Shown: positions 1-7,445, counted from the stretch's first letter. The stretch is DNA of 10,660 bases from Lysobacter_K sp038248955 (GCA_038248955.1 JBBRWW010000099.1:1-10660), one strand, 5' to 3'. Made by a program: numbers and translations. Notes: generated by a model from the letters alone, not told the origin.

Positions 1-42
1 GCAGCCGGCGGCAACGCCTCGCTGCTGACGCTCGGGGAGTAG
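1..42 (+). CDS. putA: C-terminal end of a partial gene, probably bifunctional proline dehydrogenase / P5C dehydrogenase PutA
   Basis: The first frame reads AAGGNASLLTLGE and then a TAG stop. From memory, the extreme C-terminus of PutA proteins is a conserved AAGGNASL-type tail that closes the domain-swapped dimer of the aldehyde dehydrogenase module, and this stretch matches it. PutA oxidises proline to glutamate through pyrroline-5-carboxylate. Only 13 residues are visible, so the call rests on one short motif. In support, the frame ends just before a bidirectional terminator shared with a convergent gene, as expected for a real gene end. The rest of the gene lies left of the window. Confidence 0.55.
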   Translation, partial: AAGGNASLLTLGE

Positions 43-192
43 TCGCGGCAGGCGCGTAGCGCACGACGGGACGACTGCCCGGGGCGCCGCGTGTCGGCCA
101 GATCGGGGGCCGCGCGCTCGCGTGCGGGCCAAGCCGCGACCCCTCCAGGCGGGTGCTGGCCCCGACGTCGGATATTCGATCGACGGGCAGCC

Positions 193-224
193 AAAAAAAA
201 GCCCCGCCGAAGCGGGGCTTTTTT
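193..224. terminator. Bidirectional Rho-independent terminator between putA end and the FadL-family gene
   Basis: A perfect 7-bp GC stem (GCCCCGC at 201-207, GCGGGGC at 212-218) with a CGAA tetraloop is flanked by eight A on the left (193-200) and six T on the right (219-224). It can therefore terminate transcription in both directions. It lies 22 bases past the stop of the leftward outer-membrane gene and about 150 bases past the stop of the rightward partial gene. Bases 43-192 hold nothing else recognisable. Confidence 0.9.
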
Positions 225-246
225 CGTGCGGCGATGCCGCGATGGA

Positions 247-1596
247 TCAGAAGCTGTACTGCGCCGCGACGCCGAACAGGTTCGCGTAGCCATCGAACGA
301 ACCGACCAGACGCGAGCTGCTGGACGAACGGACGTCGATCTTCGGGGTGTCGATCTCGATGCGCTGGTAAGCCGCGTCGATGCTGAGGTTTTCCGACATC
401 TTCCAGGTCAGGCCGACCGAATAAAGCATGCGGTCGTTGTCGGGCAGGCGCGGGGTGCGCGTGGCATCCCGGGTCGGCGTCTCGTCCATGGCGACACCGC
501 CGCGAACGGTGAACGCATCACTCAGGTCGAACTCGGCGCCGAGCGAGTAGAACATCGTGTCCTGCCAATCGAACGCCTCGGCCGCGCCCAGCGGCGCACC
601 GTTGGCACGGAAGACGGCGACCTGGGCCAGCGAATGCCAATCGGTCGCCTGGACGTCCGCCATCATCCGGAAGTTCTCGCTGACGTCGTAACGCGCGCTC
701 AGCGTGTCGATGCTCGGCGTGGTCAGCGGCGCATAGATCGCACCGTTGTTGTACGCGGCGTTGCCGATCGAGCCGAACACGGCGGCGACGTTCTGCGGCT
801 TGGTGAACACCGCGTCGCCCTTCAGGCGGTGGTCGACTTCGGAGCGGTGCGAGTAACCAATCGCCAGCTTGTCGGTCGGCTGCCACTGCGCGCCGATCAG
901 CCAGCCGATACCGTTGTCGGCGCCACTGATCTCAACACTGCCATCGGAGCCCTGCGGCGTGAAGCCGAGCGGACGCGTGGCCGGATTTGCGAACAGCGCG
1001 GTGCCAAAGTCGATCGCGTTCGACAGGGTCACGTCGGCGCGCTCGTAGATGAAACCGGCGCCGATCGAGAAACGATCGTGCAGCTTGATCGCGGCCGACA
1101 AGGTCAGGTCGACGGTCTTCACGTCGGACTTGATCGCGTTGTAGCGACCGACCCAATCCGGGTCGTATTCGGTCTTCAGGCCGAACGGGGCGCTGATGCT
1201 GGCGCCCACGGTCAGGCGCTCGAAGGCGCCGCTCAACGGCACGACCACGGCGAGCGCGGGAACCGGCTGTGCGCTGCCCGGGTCGCCGCCATTGCCGCCG
1301 CGGAGCGCGGTGCCGACCGCGGTGGTGCCGCCGCCGTTGAACTCGGCGGTGAGGTCGATCACGGTGACGTCGGCGCGCACGGTGGTCTTGTCGAAGTTGA
1401 CCATGGCTGCGGGGTTGCTGGAAACGACCGACGCGTCATCGTTGGCGACCGTGGTGCCGGAGGAGGAGCGGCCCAGGTTCTTGACGCTGTTCTCCCGAAG
1501 CTGGAAGCCCGAGGCCTGGGCCTGGCCCAGCGCGAGGGCGCCGGCGATACCCAGGACGAGCGCCGTCGTGCGGGTGATGCGGTGTGCGTGCTGCAT
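247..1596 (-). CDS. FadL/OmpP1/TodX-family outer-membrane transport protein
   Basis: This is a 449-residue precursor of an outer-membrane beta-barrel that lets hydrophobic molecules such as long-chain fatty acids or aromatic hydrocarbons cross the outer membrane. The start at 1596 has GGAG nine bases upstream. It gives a clean signal peptide (basic MQHAHRITR, hydrophobic core, AQA cut near residue 28). The mature N-terminus begins SGFQLRENS, and NPAAM follows at residues 61-65 after DDAS; both match the family's N-terminal hatch (typically SGFQL...EDAS..NPAG/AM). The protein ends in aromatic-rich AAQYSF with a terminal Phe, the usual barrel-assembly signal. Length is close to E. coli FadL (about 446). 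The frame stays open to 1707 and another ATG lies at 1611, but neither has a better ribosome site. The substrate cannot be read from the sequence. Confidence 0.92.
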   Translation of the reverse strand: MQHAHRITRTTALVLGIAGALALGQAQASGFQLRENSVKNLGRSSSGTTVANDDASVVSSNPAAMVNFDKTTVRADVTVIDLTAEFNGGGTTAVGTALRGGNGGDPGSAQPVPALAVVVPLSGAFERLTVGASISAPFGLKTEYDPDWVGRYNAIKSDVKTVDLTLSAAIKLHDRFSIGAGFIYERADVTLSNAIDFGTALFANPATRPLGFTPQGSDGSVEISGADNGIGWLIGAQWQPTDKLAIGYSHRSEVDHRLKGDAVFTKPQNVAAVFGSIGNAAYNNGAIYAPLTTPSIDTLSARYDVSENFRMMADVQATDWHSLAQVAVFRANGAPLGAAEAFDWQDTMFYSLGAEFDLSDAFTVRGGVAMDETPTRDATRTPRLPDNDRMLYSVGLTWKMSENLSIDAAYQRIEIDTPKIDVRSSSSSRLVGSFDGYANLFGVAAQYSF

Positions 1597-1684
1597 GCGT
1601 GTAGTCTCCATTGGACTAGATTTAGGTTTTGAACAGTCGTTCGCGCGGCCCCAGACTGGAGCCAACGCACCCCGGGAACTGGTC

Positions 1685-1713
1685 CCGACATACGACGCCG
1701 TATCCACTATAAC
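1685..1713 (+). promoter_or_regulatory. Candidate promoter for the rhomboid gene
   Basis: CCGACA (1685-1690, four of six matches to TTGACA) is followed after exactly 17 bases by TATAAC (1708-1713, five of six matches to TATAAT). Transcription would begin near 1720, leaving about 130 bases before the rhomboid start. This is a consensus match only. Confidence 0.35.
1706..1711 (-). promoter_or_regulatory. Candidate -10 element for the FadL-family gene
   Basis: Read leftward, 1711-1706 is TATAGT, five of six matches to the consensus -10. The upstream -35 is poor (TTAGCG at 18-base spacing). It overlaps the rightward -10 candidate at 1708-1713. A start near 1699 would give a leader of about 100 bases. 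Confidence 0.3.
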
Positions 1714-1850
1714 GTGCGCTTTAACCCAACGCTAACAATAGTCTGGTACTTCCAACTGCTGGCCTCGCCGTGTCGGGATGCGCTGATTTCCGCGCTGCGG
1801 TTTCGTTCAGCGACCGGCACCGCCCGACCGAGCGCATGGAGGCCTTAGCG

Positions 1851-2543
1851 TTGTTCATTGCCCTGCCGTCACACCAGAAACCACGCAAACGCTGGGCGGT
1901 GCCGCTGGTGTTCGCCGCGCTGTGGTTGTGCTTCGTGGCTTCTGCAGTACTGCCCGACCCCGAGCAACGACGGCTGATGCTCGAGTGGGGAGCGCTGTCG
2001 GGTGGCCTGGCGACACCTGCCGCCTGGTTGCAGGCGCTGCGCGACGGCAGCGCGGCGCGACTGGTGAGCGCCCTGTTCGTGCACGCGGACTGGGCACACC
2101 TGCTGGGCAACCTGCTGTTCCTGCTGATTTTCGGTTTGCCGGCCGAACGCGCCATGGGCTCGTGGCGGTTCCTGGCGGTGTTCCTGCTCGGCGGCGCGGT
2201 CGCCAACCTCGCCGCGGTGCTCGCCATCGGCACCCCGGATCGGCTGATCATCGGCGCCAGCGGCGCGGTGTCGGCATTGATCGGCGCGTACCTCGCGTTG
2301 TTCCCGGGTGCGAAGCTGGGGGTGGTGGTGCCGCTGGGATTGTTCCTGCAGTTCGTGAAGGTCCCGGCCGCCCTGCTGATCGGGGTGTGGGCGCTGCTGC
2401 AACTGGTGTTCACCTTCATCGGCCCGGCGTTCGGCGCAGTGGCCTGGTCGGCGCACCTGGCGGGCTTTGCGTTCGGCGGCGCGTTCGCGTTGCTCGCCCG
2501 CGCCGGCATCGCCCGACGCATGCGCCGCAAGCGCGGTTACTGA
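1851..2543 (+). CDS. Rhomboid-family intramembrane serine protease
   Basis: This is a 230-residue inner-membrane protease that cuts transmembrane helices of substrate proteins. Known rhomboid landmarks are present in order: HxxxN in the second conserved helix (AHLLGN, H83 and N87), the nucleophile motif GASG (S138 in IIGASGAVSALIG), and the catalytic His in the last helix (H202 in WSAHLAGFAFGG). About six hydrophobic helices are seen, the compact bacterial layout, and the tail is basic (RRMRRKRGY). I prefer a TTG start at 1851 because GGAGG lies eight bases upstream (1838-1842). An in-frame ATG at 1836 would contain that ribosome site and add five residues; the frame is open back to 1770 with no signal. 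The DUF1820 gene follows after 42 bases. Substrate unknown. Confidence 0.9.
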   Translation: MFIALPSHQKPRKRWAVPLVFAALWLCFVASAVLPDPEQRRLMLEWGALSGGLATPAAWLQALRDGSAARLVSALFVHADWAHLLGNLLFLLIFGLPAERAMGSWRFLAVFLLGGAVANLAAVLAIGTPDRLIIGASGAVSALIGAYLALFPGAKLGVVVPLGLFLQFVKVPAALLIGVWALLQLVFTFIGPAFGAVAWSAHLAGFAFGGAFALLARAGIARRMRRKRGY

Positions 2544-2574
2544 CCACCGGCGCGAGCCGCCCGCGCGCCGCTCC

Positions 2575-2580
2575 TATAAT
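2575..2580 (+). promoter_or_regulatory. Perfect TATAAT -10 five bases before the DUF1820 ATG
   Basis: A consensus TATAAT lies at 2575-2580 and the ATG at 2586. Normal spacing from -10 to the transcription start puts +1 at or next to the A of the ATG, which implies a leaderless mRNA. No Shine-Dalgarno sequence is visible. The -35 region near 2552-2557 is GC-rich and does not match the consensus. Confidence 0.6.
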
Positions 2581-2585
2581 CGGGC

Positions 2586-2909
2586 ATGGCCAAGACCCTC
2601 TACAAAGTCACCTTCATCAACACCGGCAAGGTTTACGAGTTGTACGCGCGGCACGTGGCCGCGGGGGCGCTGTGGGGCTTCACAGAGGTGGGCGAACTGG
2701 TGTTCGACATCAACAACGGGGTGTTGATCGACCCCACCGAGGAGCGCCTGCGCGACGAGTTCGGCAACACCCGGGTGCTGCACCTGCCGATGCAGAGCAT
2801 CGTGCGGATCGAGGAGGTCGAGCGCAAAGGGCCGTCGGCGATCCGCGACGCCAGCACCGGCGAGAAGGTGGTCACGCCGTTCCCGCTGCCGGCGAAGCCG
2901 CGCCCGTAA
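2586..2909 (+). CDS. DUF1820 family protein
   Basis: This 107-residue soluble protein has no signal peptide or membrane segment. Its N-terminal pattern (LYKVTFINTGKVYELYARHV), the WGFTEVGELVF stretch, the LIDPTEERLRDEF segment and the LPMQSIVRIEEVE motif match my recollection of DUF1820, a small conserved family in Pseudomonas, Xanthomonas and relatives. The tail after about residue 85 is loose and proline-rich (TPFPLPAKPRP). No biochemical function is established that I know of, and none is proposed here. The ATG at 2586 has no ribosome site but sits five bases after a perfect -10, so leaderless translation is likely. The gene converges on ctpA, 81 bases away. Confidence 0.9.
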   Translation: MAKTLYKVTFINTGKVYELYARHVAAGALWGFTEVGELVFDINNGVLIDPTEERLRDEFGNTRVLHLPMQSIVRIEEVERKGPSAIRDASTGEKVVTPFPLPAKPRP

Positions 2910-2972
2910 GGCCCGTGCCCGCGCCGGCGCGCGATATCCGTGGGCGCCGGCGGCAGGCAACCCGCACGGGCC
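2910..2972. repeat. Long inverted repeat between convergent DUF1820 and ctpA
   Basis: GGCCCGTGC (2910-2918) pairs perfectly with GCACGGGCC (2964-2972). Inside it, GCGCCGGCG-type palindromes near 2921-2929 and 2944-2952 can also pair. The RNA could fold into a long GC-rich hairpin on either strand, directly after the DUF1820 stop. There is no T-tract on either side, so it is not a textbook intrinsic terminator, but it may block or protect the convergent transcript ends. Confidence 0.45.
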
Positions 2973-2990
2973 GCGCCGGGGCGCGGTTCG

Positions 2991-4331
2991 TCATCTCCTG
3001 GGGGGCGCGATCTCCGCGGACGCGGCCGGCTTCTTGAGCTCCAGCAGCGCGGCGGCGATGAACGAATCACCCTCGAGCACTTCGCCGGCGTTGGCGCCGG
3101 GCAGGTCCTCGTCACCGCGCAGGTGGCCGCGCAGGCTGGCTTCGGTGACACCGGCGCGACCGGCGTTTTCGGCGCCTTTTTCCGGATGCAGGACGACATC
3201 GGGGACGATGCCCAGCGCCTGGATGGACTTTCCGCTGGGGGTGTAATAACGCGCCGTGGTGAGCTTCACCGAGTCGCCGTTGTCCAGCGGCAGCAGCGTC
3301 TGCACCGAGCCCTTGCCGAACGTGCGGCTGCCGACCACGCGCGCGCGGCGGTTGTCGCGCAGCGCGCCGGCCAGCACTTCCGATGCGCTGGCCGAACCGG
3401 CGTCGACCAGCACCACCACCGGCGCGCCGGCGATGCGGTCGCCCGGGGTGGCGCTGAACTGGGCGTCGCTGATCGCGATGCGGCCGCGCGTGCTGACAAT
3501 CGTGCCGGTATCCAGCAGGTCGTCGGCAATCTGCACGGCGGACGTCAACAGGCCGCCGGGGTTGCTGCGCAGGTCGATCACCAGGCCCCGCAACGTGCCA
3601 CCTGACTGGGTCTTGAGCGTTTCGACCTGGCGTTCGAAATCGGCGGCGGTATCGGCCTGGAATGCGCTGATGCGCACGTAGCCATAGCCCGGCTCGAGCA
3701 GGCGGCTGCGCACGCTGGCGATGCGGATCGTCTCGCGGGTGATGCTGACGTCGAATGGCTTGTCGCGGCCCTCGCGCACGAGGGTCAGCGACAGCGTGCT
3801 GCCCGGCGGCCCGCGCAGCGGCACGGAACTGTCGCCATCGTCGGCCTTGAACGGCTTGCCATCAATGGCGATGATCAGGTCGCCGGACTTGATGCCGGCG
3901 CGTGCGGCCGGGGTGTCGTCAATCGGGGCAATCACCCGCAGCGTGCCATCGGGCTGGCGCAACAGCTCGACGCCGATGCCGGCATAGGCGCCGCGCGACT
4001 GCTCGTCGAAGGATTCGGCATCGCTCTTGTCGAAATAGACGCTGTGCGGGTCGAGGTCGAACAGCAGCCCGCGGATGGCCGAATGCATCAGCTTGGCGTC
4101 GTCGATGGGTTCGACGTAGGCCTGCTTGACGGCGTTGTAGACGGCCACGTAACGGCGGATCTCATCTAGCGGCACGCGGGAATCGGGATTTTCACCGACA
4201 TCCCTGGCCGAAGGCTTGGCCGGTGCCTCGACAGGCACGGGTGCGGGCGCTGGTTGCGCCTGCTGCGCGAAGGCGGGCCCCAGCAGCGAGGCGAACACCA
4301 ACGCAAGCGGGACGAGACGACGTAAGGGCAT
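2991..4331 (-). CDS. ctpA: S41 family carboxyl-terminal processing protease (CtpA-like)
   Basis: This 446-residue periplasmic serine protease trims or degrades proteins from their C-terminus. A signal peptide (MPLRRLVPLA... ending AFA near residue 22) leads into a Pro/Ala-rich linker, a helical region (about 50-115), a PDZ substrate-binding domain (about 116-200; YAGIGVELL, AGIKSGDLI) and the S41 core. The catalytic triad fits CtpB-type spacing: S315 in AGSASASE, K340 in TFGKGSVQ and Q344. The start at 4331 has GGAG seven bases upstream; an ATG at 4337 is too close to that site. It lies 127 bases after envC in the same direction. In Pseudomonas aeruginosa a CtpA in this neighbourhood degrades peptidoglycan hydrolases with a lipoprotein partner; the same role here is inferred from position and family. 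Confidence 0.93.
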   Translation of the reverse strand: MPLRRLVPLALVFASLLGPAFAQQAQPAPAPVPVEAPAKPSARDVGENPDSRVPLDEIRRYVAVYNAVKQAYVEPIDDAKLMHSAIRGLLFDLDPHSVYFDKSDAESFDEQSRGAYAGIGVELLRQPDGTLRVIAPIDDTPAARAGIKSGDLIIAIDGKPFKADDGDSSVPLRGPPGSTLSLTLVREGRDKPFDVSITRETIRIASVRSRLLEPGYGYVRISAFQADTAADFERQVETLKTQSGGTLRGLVIDLRSNPGGLLTSAVQIADDLLDTGTIVSTRGRIAISDAQFSATPGDRIAGAPVVVLVDAGSASASEVLAGALRDNRRARVVGSRTFGKGSVQTLLPLDNGDSVKLTTARYYTPSGKSIQALGIVPDVVLHPEKGAENAGRAGVTEASLRGHLRGDEDLPGANAGEVLEGDSFIAAALLELKKPAASAEIAPPRR

Positions 4332-4458
4332 GCGCATACTCCGGAGGCAATCAGGCAACAGGTTTCGACCACATCGCACGACGCGGGTTCGCGACCCGTC
4401 ATGGAAGGTGCCGCCAAGGTAGGCAGCGACACCGGAAGCTTGTGTTAAGGCGCGGTGG

Positions 4459-5736
4459 TCAATGGCGCAGCCAATTGGCGGGATTGACCGGCGCGCCATT
4501 GCGACGCAGCTCGAAATACAACGCCGGTCGCCCCTGTCCGCCCGAACTGCCGACCGTACCGAGCGATTCGCCGCGCTTGATCGCGGCGCCGACGTCCTTG
4601 AGCAAGGCATCGTTGTGCGCGTAAAGGCTCATGTAGCCATTGCCGTGATCGACGATCAGCAGCAGGCCGTAACCGGTCATCCATTCGGCATACACCACCT
4701 GGCCATCGGCGACCGCCTTCACCGGACTGCCCGCGGTGGCGCCGATCAGCAAGCCGTCGCTGTTGCGGCCGTCGGGCATGGTGCCGCCGAATCCCGCCAG
4801 TAGCGCCCCCGACGCCGGCCAGCCAAGACCGCCGACCTGGAGCGGCGTGCCAATGGCGACCTTCATAGGCGTGCGCGTGGCCGTGCGCGCCGTGGTGCCC
4901 GGCCGCTCGGTGCTCGCAGCGATACGGGCTGCCTTGGCCGCCTTGGCCGCCTTCGCCGCCGCCGCGGCCTTGCGCTGCGCCTCCCTTGCCGCGGCAACGC
5001 GCAGCTGGCGCAGCAGTTTTTCCAGCCCTTTGGCATCGCGGCCGAGAACCTTCTCGCGCGAGCTGCGATCCTGGTACCGCGCGTCGATCTGCGCGACCAG
5101 CGTCGCGCGCGCCTTGCGGTCGATCTCGAGCTGGCCGAGCTGGCTGCGCTGCTGCTGCCGCGCGCTGTCCAGCTGCGCCTGGCGCGCGCTGATCTGCGCT
5201 TCCAGCGTGTCGATCGCGCGCAGCTCCTGCGTCAATCCGGCGATTCGTCGTGCCCGGTCGCGCTGCAAGTAGCCATGGTAGGTCAGCAGGCGGTTGGCAT
5301 CGGCGACGCTGTCCTGCGACAGGAAGGCCTTCAACGGCGCATTGCCGCCCCGCGCGTAGGCCGCGCGCAGCAACAGCGCGAGCTCCGAGCGGCGCGCGCG
5401 GAGGCCGGCCTGCATCTGCGCGCGCCGGTCCTGCAACTCCGCCAGCGCGGCCTGGTCGCGCGCCAGTCGCGCTTCTGTCTCGCGCAGGCCGCGATTGGAC
5501 TGACCGACCTTCTCGTCGGCGTCGCGCAATTGCCGGGTCGCGTCGCCGCGCTGGCCCTCCAGATGGCGTCGCTCGGTCGCCACCGACTTGAGCTCGCTGC
5601 GGATCTTCTCCAGCTTGCTCTCGGTCTCGCGGCTGTCCTGCGCCGCCACCGGCCTGGCCAGCAACAACACCGCTACCATCGCCACGATGGAGGCGGCCGT
5701 TGCCAAGGCGCGGTGGTGCGGGAGCGTCAACGGCAT
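4459..5736 (-). CDS. envC: EnvC-type amidase activator with degenerate LytM (M23) domain
   Basis: This 425-residue periplasmic protein activates N-acetylmuramoyl-L-alanine amidases during septum splitting. A signal peptide ends at VAA/QDS (about residue 32). Two long coiled-coil stretches follow (about 35-125 and 160-250), then an Ala/Lys-rich linker (255-272) and a C-terminal LytM domain (about 300-425). The zinc site of active M23 enzymes is lost. HxxxD is replaced by S326...L330 (NSDGLLI) and the second HxH by A405-L-Y407 (RPALYFEL), while H373 in LYAHN remains. This matches the EnvC pattern (GYGLLLIVDHG, VGSSGGQGRP), and length is close to E. coli EnvC (about 419). The ATG at 5736 is seven bases past the gpmI stop with only a weak GGCGGG upstream, so coupled translation with gpmI is likely. 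Confidence 0.93.
   Translation of the reverse strand: MPLTLPHHRALATAASIVAMVAVLLLARPVAAQDSRETESKLEKIRSELKSVATERRHLEGQRGDATRQLRDADEKVGQSNRGLRETEARLARDQAALAELQDRRAQMQAGLRARRSELALLLRAAYARGGNAPLKAFLSQDSVADANRLLTYHGYLQRDRARRIAGLTQELRAIDTLEAQISARQAQLDSARQQQRSQLGQLEIDRKARATLVAQIDARYQDRSSREKVLGRDAKGLEKLLRQLRVAAAREAQRKAAAAAKAAKAAKAARIAASTERPGTTARTATRTPMKVAIGTPLQVGGLGWPASGALLAGFGGTMPDGRNSDGLLIGATAGSPVKAVADGQVVYAEWMTGYGLLLIVDHGNGYMSLYAHNDALLKDVGAAIKRGESLGTVGSSGGQGRPALYFELRRNGAPVNPANWLRH
4924..4968 (-). repeat. Ala/Lys-rich linker in envC encoded by 9-bp tandem repeats
   Basis: The coding strand repeats a GCC-AAG-GCG type unit, giving AAAAKAAKAAKAA between the coiled-coil and LytM domains. Such short GC-rich repeats expand and contract easily; here they only change linker length. 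Confidence 0.6.
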
Positions 5737-5743
5737 CGGGTCG

Positions 5744-7318
5744 TCAACCCGCCGGCGGAAACAGCAGGCTGCTGCCGGTCATTTCGGCCGGTGGCGGCAG
5801 GCCGAGCAGGTCGAGCAGGGTTGGCGCGATGTCGCGCAAAGATCCTCCGCTACGCAGGGTGGCAGCGCGCGGGCCAACGTAGACCAGCGGCACGGGGCCG
5901 ACCGTATGCGAGGTGTGCGCCTCGCCGGTGATGGGGTCGCGCATCATCTCCACGTTGCCGTGGTCGGCGGTCAGCAACATCGCGCCGCCGACGTCGCGGA
6001 CCGCGGCAGTGATCGCCCCGATCGCCACGTCGACCGCCTCGACCGCCTTGATCGCCGCGCCGAGGATGCCGCTGTGTCCGACCATGTCGGGGTTGGCGAT
6101 GTTGCAGATGACGACATCGATGCCACCCGAGCGGAGCGCCTCGACCAGCCTGGCGGTGACCTCCGGGCAGCTCATCTCGGGCTGCAGGTCATAGGTGGCG
6201 ACGTTGGGACTCGGCACCAGGATGCGGGTCTCGCCCGGATACGGATCCTCGCGGCCACCGCTGAAGAAGAACGTCACGTGGGCGTACTTTTCGGTCTCGG
6301 CGATGCGCAGTTGGGTCAGGCCGTGCTTCGCCAGCACCTCGCCCAACGTATGGCGAAGGTCGTCGGGTGCGAACGCCACCGGGGCCGGCAGGCGCGCGTC
6401 GTATTGGGTGAGGCAGACGAACCGCGAGAGTTGCGGGCGGCGCGCGTCGAAGCCGGCGACGCCATTGACGCCGAAGCCGGGCGCCACGAACGCCGCGGCC
6501 AGTTGGCGGGCGCGGTCGGCGCGGAAATTCATGAACACGACGGCATCGCCATCGTGCATCGGCGTGCTGCCGCGCAACACGGTTGGCGCGACGAACTCGT
6601 CGTTCTCGCCGCGCGCATAGGCCTTGTCCAATGCGGACAAGGCGTCGTCGGCGACGTGCTCGCTGCTGGCTTCGACAATCGCATCCCAGGCACGGCGCTG
6701 GCGGTCCCAACGCTGGTCGCGATCCATCGCGAAGTAGCGCCCGCAGACGCTGGCAATACGCGCATTGCCCCAACGCGCGCACGCGGCTTGCAGCAACTCC
6801 AGGCTTTCGCGCGCCGACCGCGGTGGCATGTCGCGGCCGTCGAGGAAAGCGTGCACCTCCACGCGGGCAACGCCTTCGCGGTGCGCCAGTTCCAGCATTG
6901 CGAGGATGTGCTGCTCATGGCTGTGGACGCCGCCGGGCGACAGCAGCCCCATCACGTGCAGTCTTCCATCGGCCGCCTTGGCCGCAGCGCACGCCGCGCG
7001 CAGTTCGGCATTGGTGAAGAAGCTGCCGTCGTCGATCGCGGCGTCGATGCGGGTCAGGTCCTGGTAGACGATGCGGCCCGCGCCGATATTCATGTGACCG
7101 ACCTCGGAATTGCCCATCTGCCCATCGGGCAAGCCCACGAATCGACCCTCGGTGTGGATCAAGGTGTGCGGGTATCGCGCCAGCAGTGCCCGCCAATTGG
7201 GCAGGTTCGCCTGCGCCAGGGCATTGTCCTGGCGATCCTCGCGGTGACCCCAGCCGTCCAGGATGAGCAGCAACACCGGCGAAATGGCAGGCTTTGAACG
7301 CGCGGCGGGGGCAGACAT
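5744..7318 (-). CDS. gpmI: 2,3-bisphosphoglycerate-independent phosphoglycerate mutase
   Basis: This 524-residue cytosolic metalloenzyme interconverts 3- and 2-phosphoglycerate in glycolysis and gluconeogenesis. The alkaline-phosphatase-fold metal site is complete: D21 in LLILDGWG, the phosphoserine nucleophile S71 in MGNSEVGHMNIGAG, D411 and H415 in NPDMVGHSG, D452 and H453 in TADHGN, and H471 in HTSHT. The inserted phosphotransferase domain (about 85-310) holds the expected GGVHSH, FLDGRD and RYFAMDRDQRWDR motifs. Length is normal for the family (about 510-525). The start at 7318 gives the usual short tail before the first strand. The same frame stays open another 222 codons upstream, but that stretch is antisense to a different gene and has no family similarity. 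The ribosome site is weak (GGAT). It heads a leftward cluster with envC and ctpA. Confidence 0.97.
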   Translation of the reverse strand: MSAPAARSKPAISPVLLLILDGWGHREDRQDNALAQANLPNWRALLARYPHTLIHTEGRFVGLPDGQMGNSEVGHMNIGAGRIVYQDLTRIDAAIDDGSFFTNAELRAACAAAKAADGRLHVMGLLSPGGVHSHEQHILAMLELAHREGVARVEVHAFLDGRDMPPRSARESLELLQAACARWGNARIASVCGRYFAMDRDQRWDRQRRAWDAIVEASSEHVADDALSALDKAYARGENDEFVAPTVLRGSTPMHDGDAVVFMNFRADRARQLAAAFVAPGFGVNGVAGFDARRPQLSRFVCLTQYDARLPAPVAFAPDDLRHTLGEVLAKHGLTQLRIAETEKYAHVTFFFSGGREDPYPGETRILVPSPNVATYDLQPEMSCPEVTARLVEALRSGGIDVVICNIANPDMVGHSGILGAAIKAVEAVDVAIGAITAAVRDVGGAMLLTADHGNVEMMRDPITGEAHTSHTVGPVPLVYVGPRAATLRSGGSLRDIAPTLLDLLGLPPPAEMTGSSLLFPPAG

Positions 7319-7351
7319 GTCGTGTGATCCAGTGACTTCAGACAGGTGCGG

Positions 7352-7357
7352 ATTGTA
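7352..7357 (-). promoter_or_regulatory. Candidate -10 element for gpmI
   Basis: Read leftward, 7357-7352 is TACAAT, five of six matches to TATAAT, placed 33 bases before the gpmI ATG. A start near 7345 would leave a leader of under 30 bases. No good -35 is seen at 16-18 base spacing. Confidence 0.4.
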
Positions 7358-7394
7358 ACGAAGCGGGTTAAACCTAGCCCGACCACGCCGCATC

Positions 7395-7407
7395 CGTGTT
7401 GTACACG
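7395..7407. repeat. Short palindrome CGTGT-TGT-ACACG in the gpmI / repeat-protein divergent region
   Basis: This is a perfect 5-bp inverted repeat with a 3-base spacer, 39 bases before the repeat-protein ATG. It could be an operator or simply chance; no matching second site was found nearby. Confidence 0.25.
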
Positions 7408-7445
7408 TTCGCCAATGGACCGCCCCGAAGATGGAAGCCACCCTG

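Noticed and set aside
91..1632. 513-codon rightward open frame over the FadL-family gene
   Set aside because: Antisense shadow of a clear outer-membrane protein; Arg/Gly/Asp-rich with no recognisable domain, as is common opposite GC-rich genes.
4459..5736. Active M23 endopeptidase
   Set aside because: The zinc-binding HxxxD and the HxH residues are replaced, so a non-catalytic EnvC activator is the better reading.
5588..7297. 569-codon rightward open frame over gpmI and envC
   Set aside because: Antisense to two genes with full catalytic or family motifs; composition is Arg/Ala/Gly-rich and domain-free.
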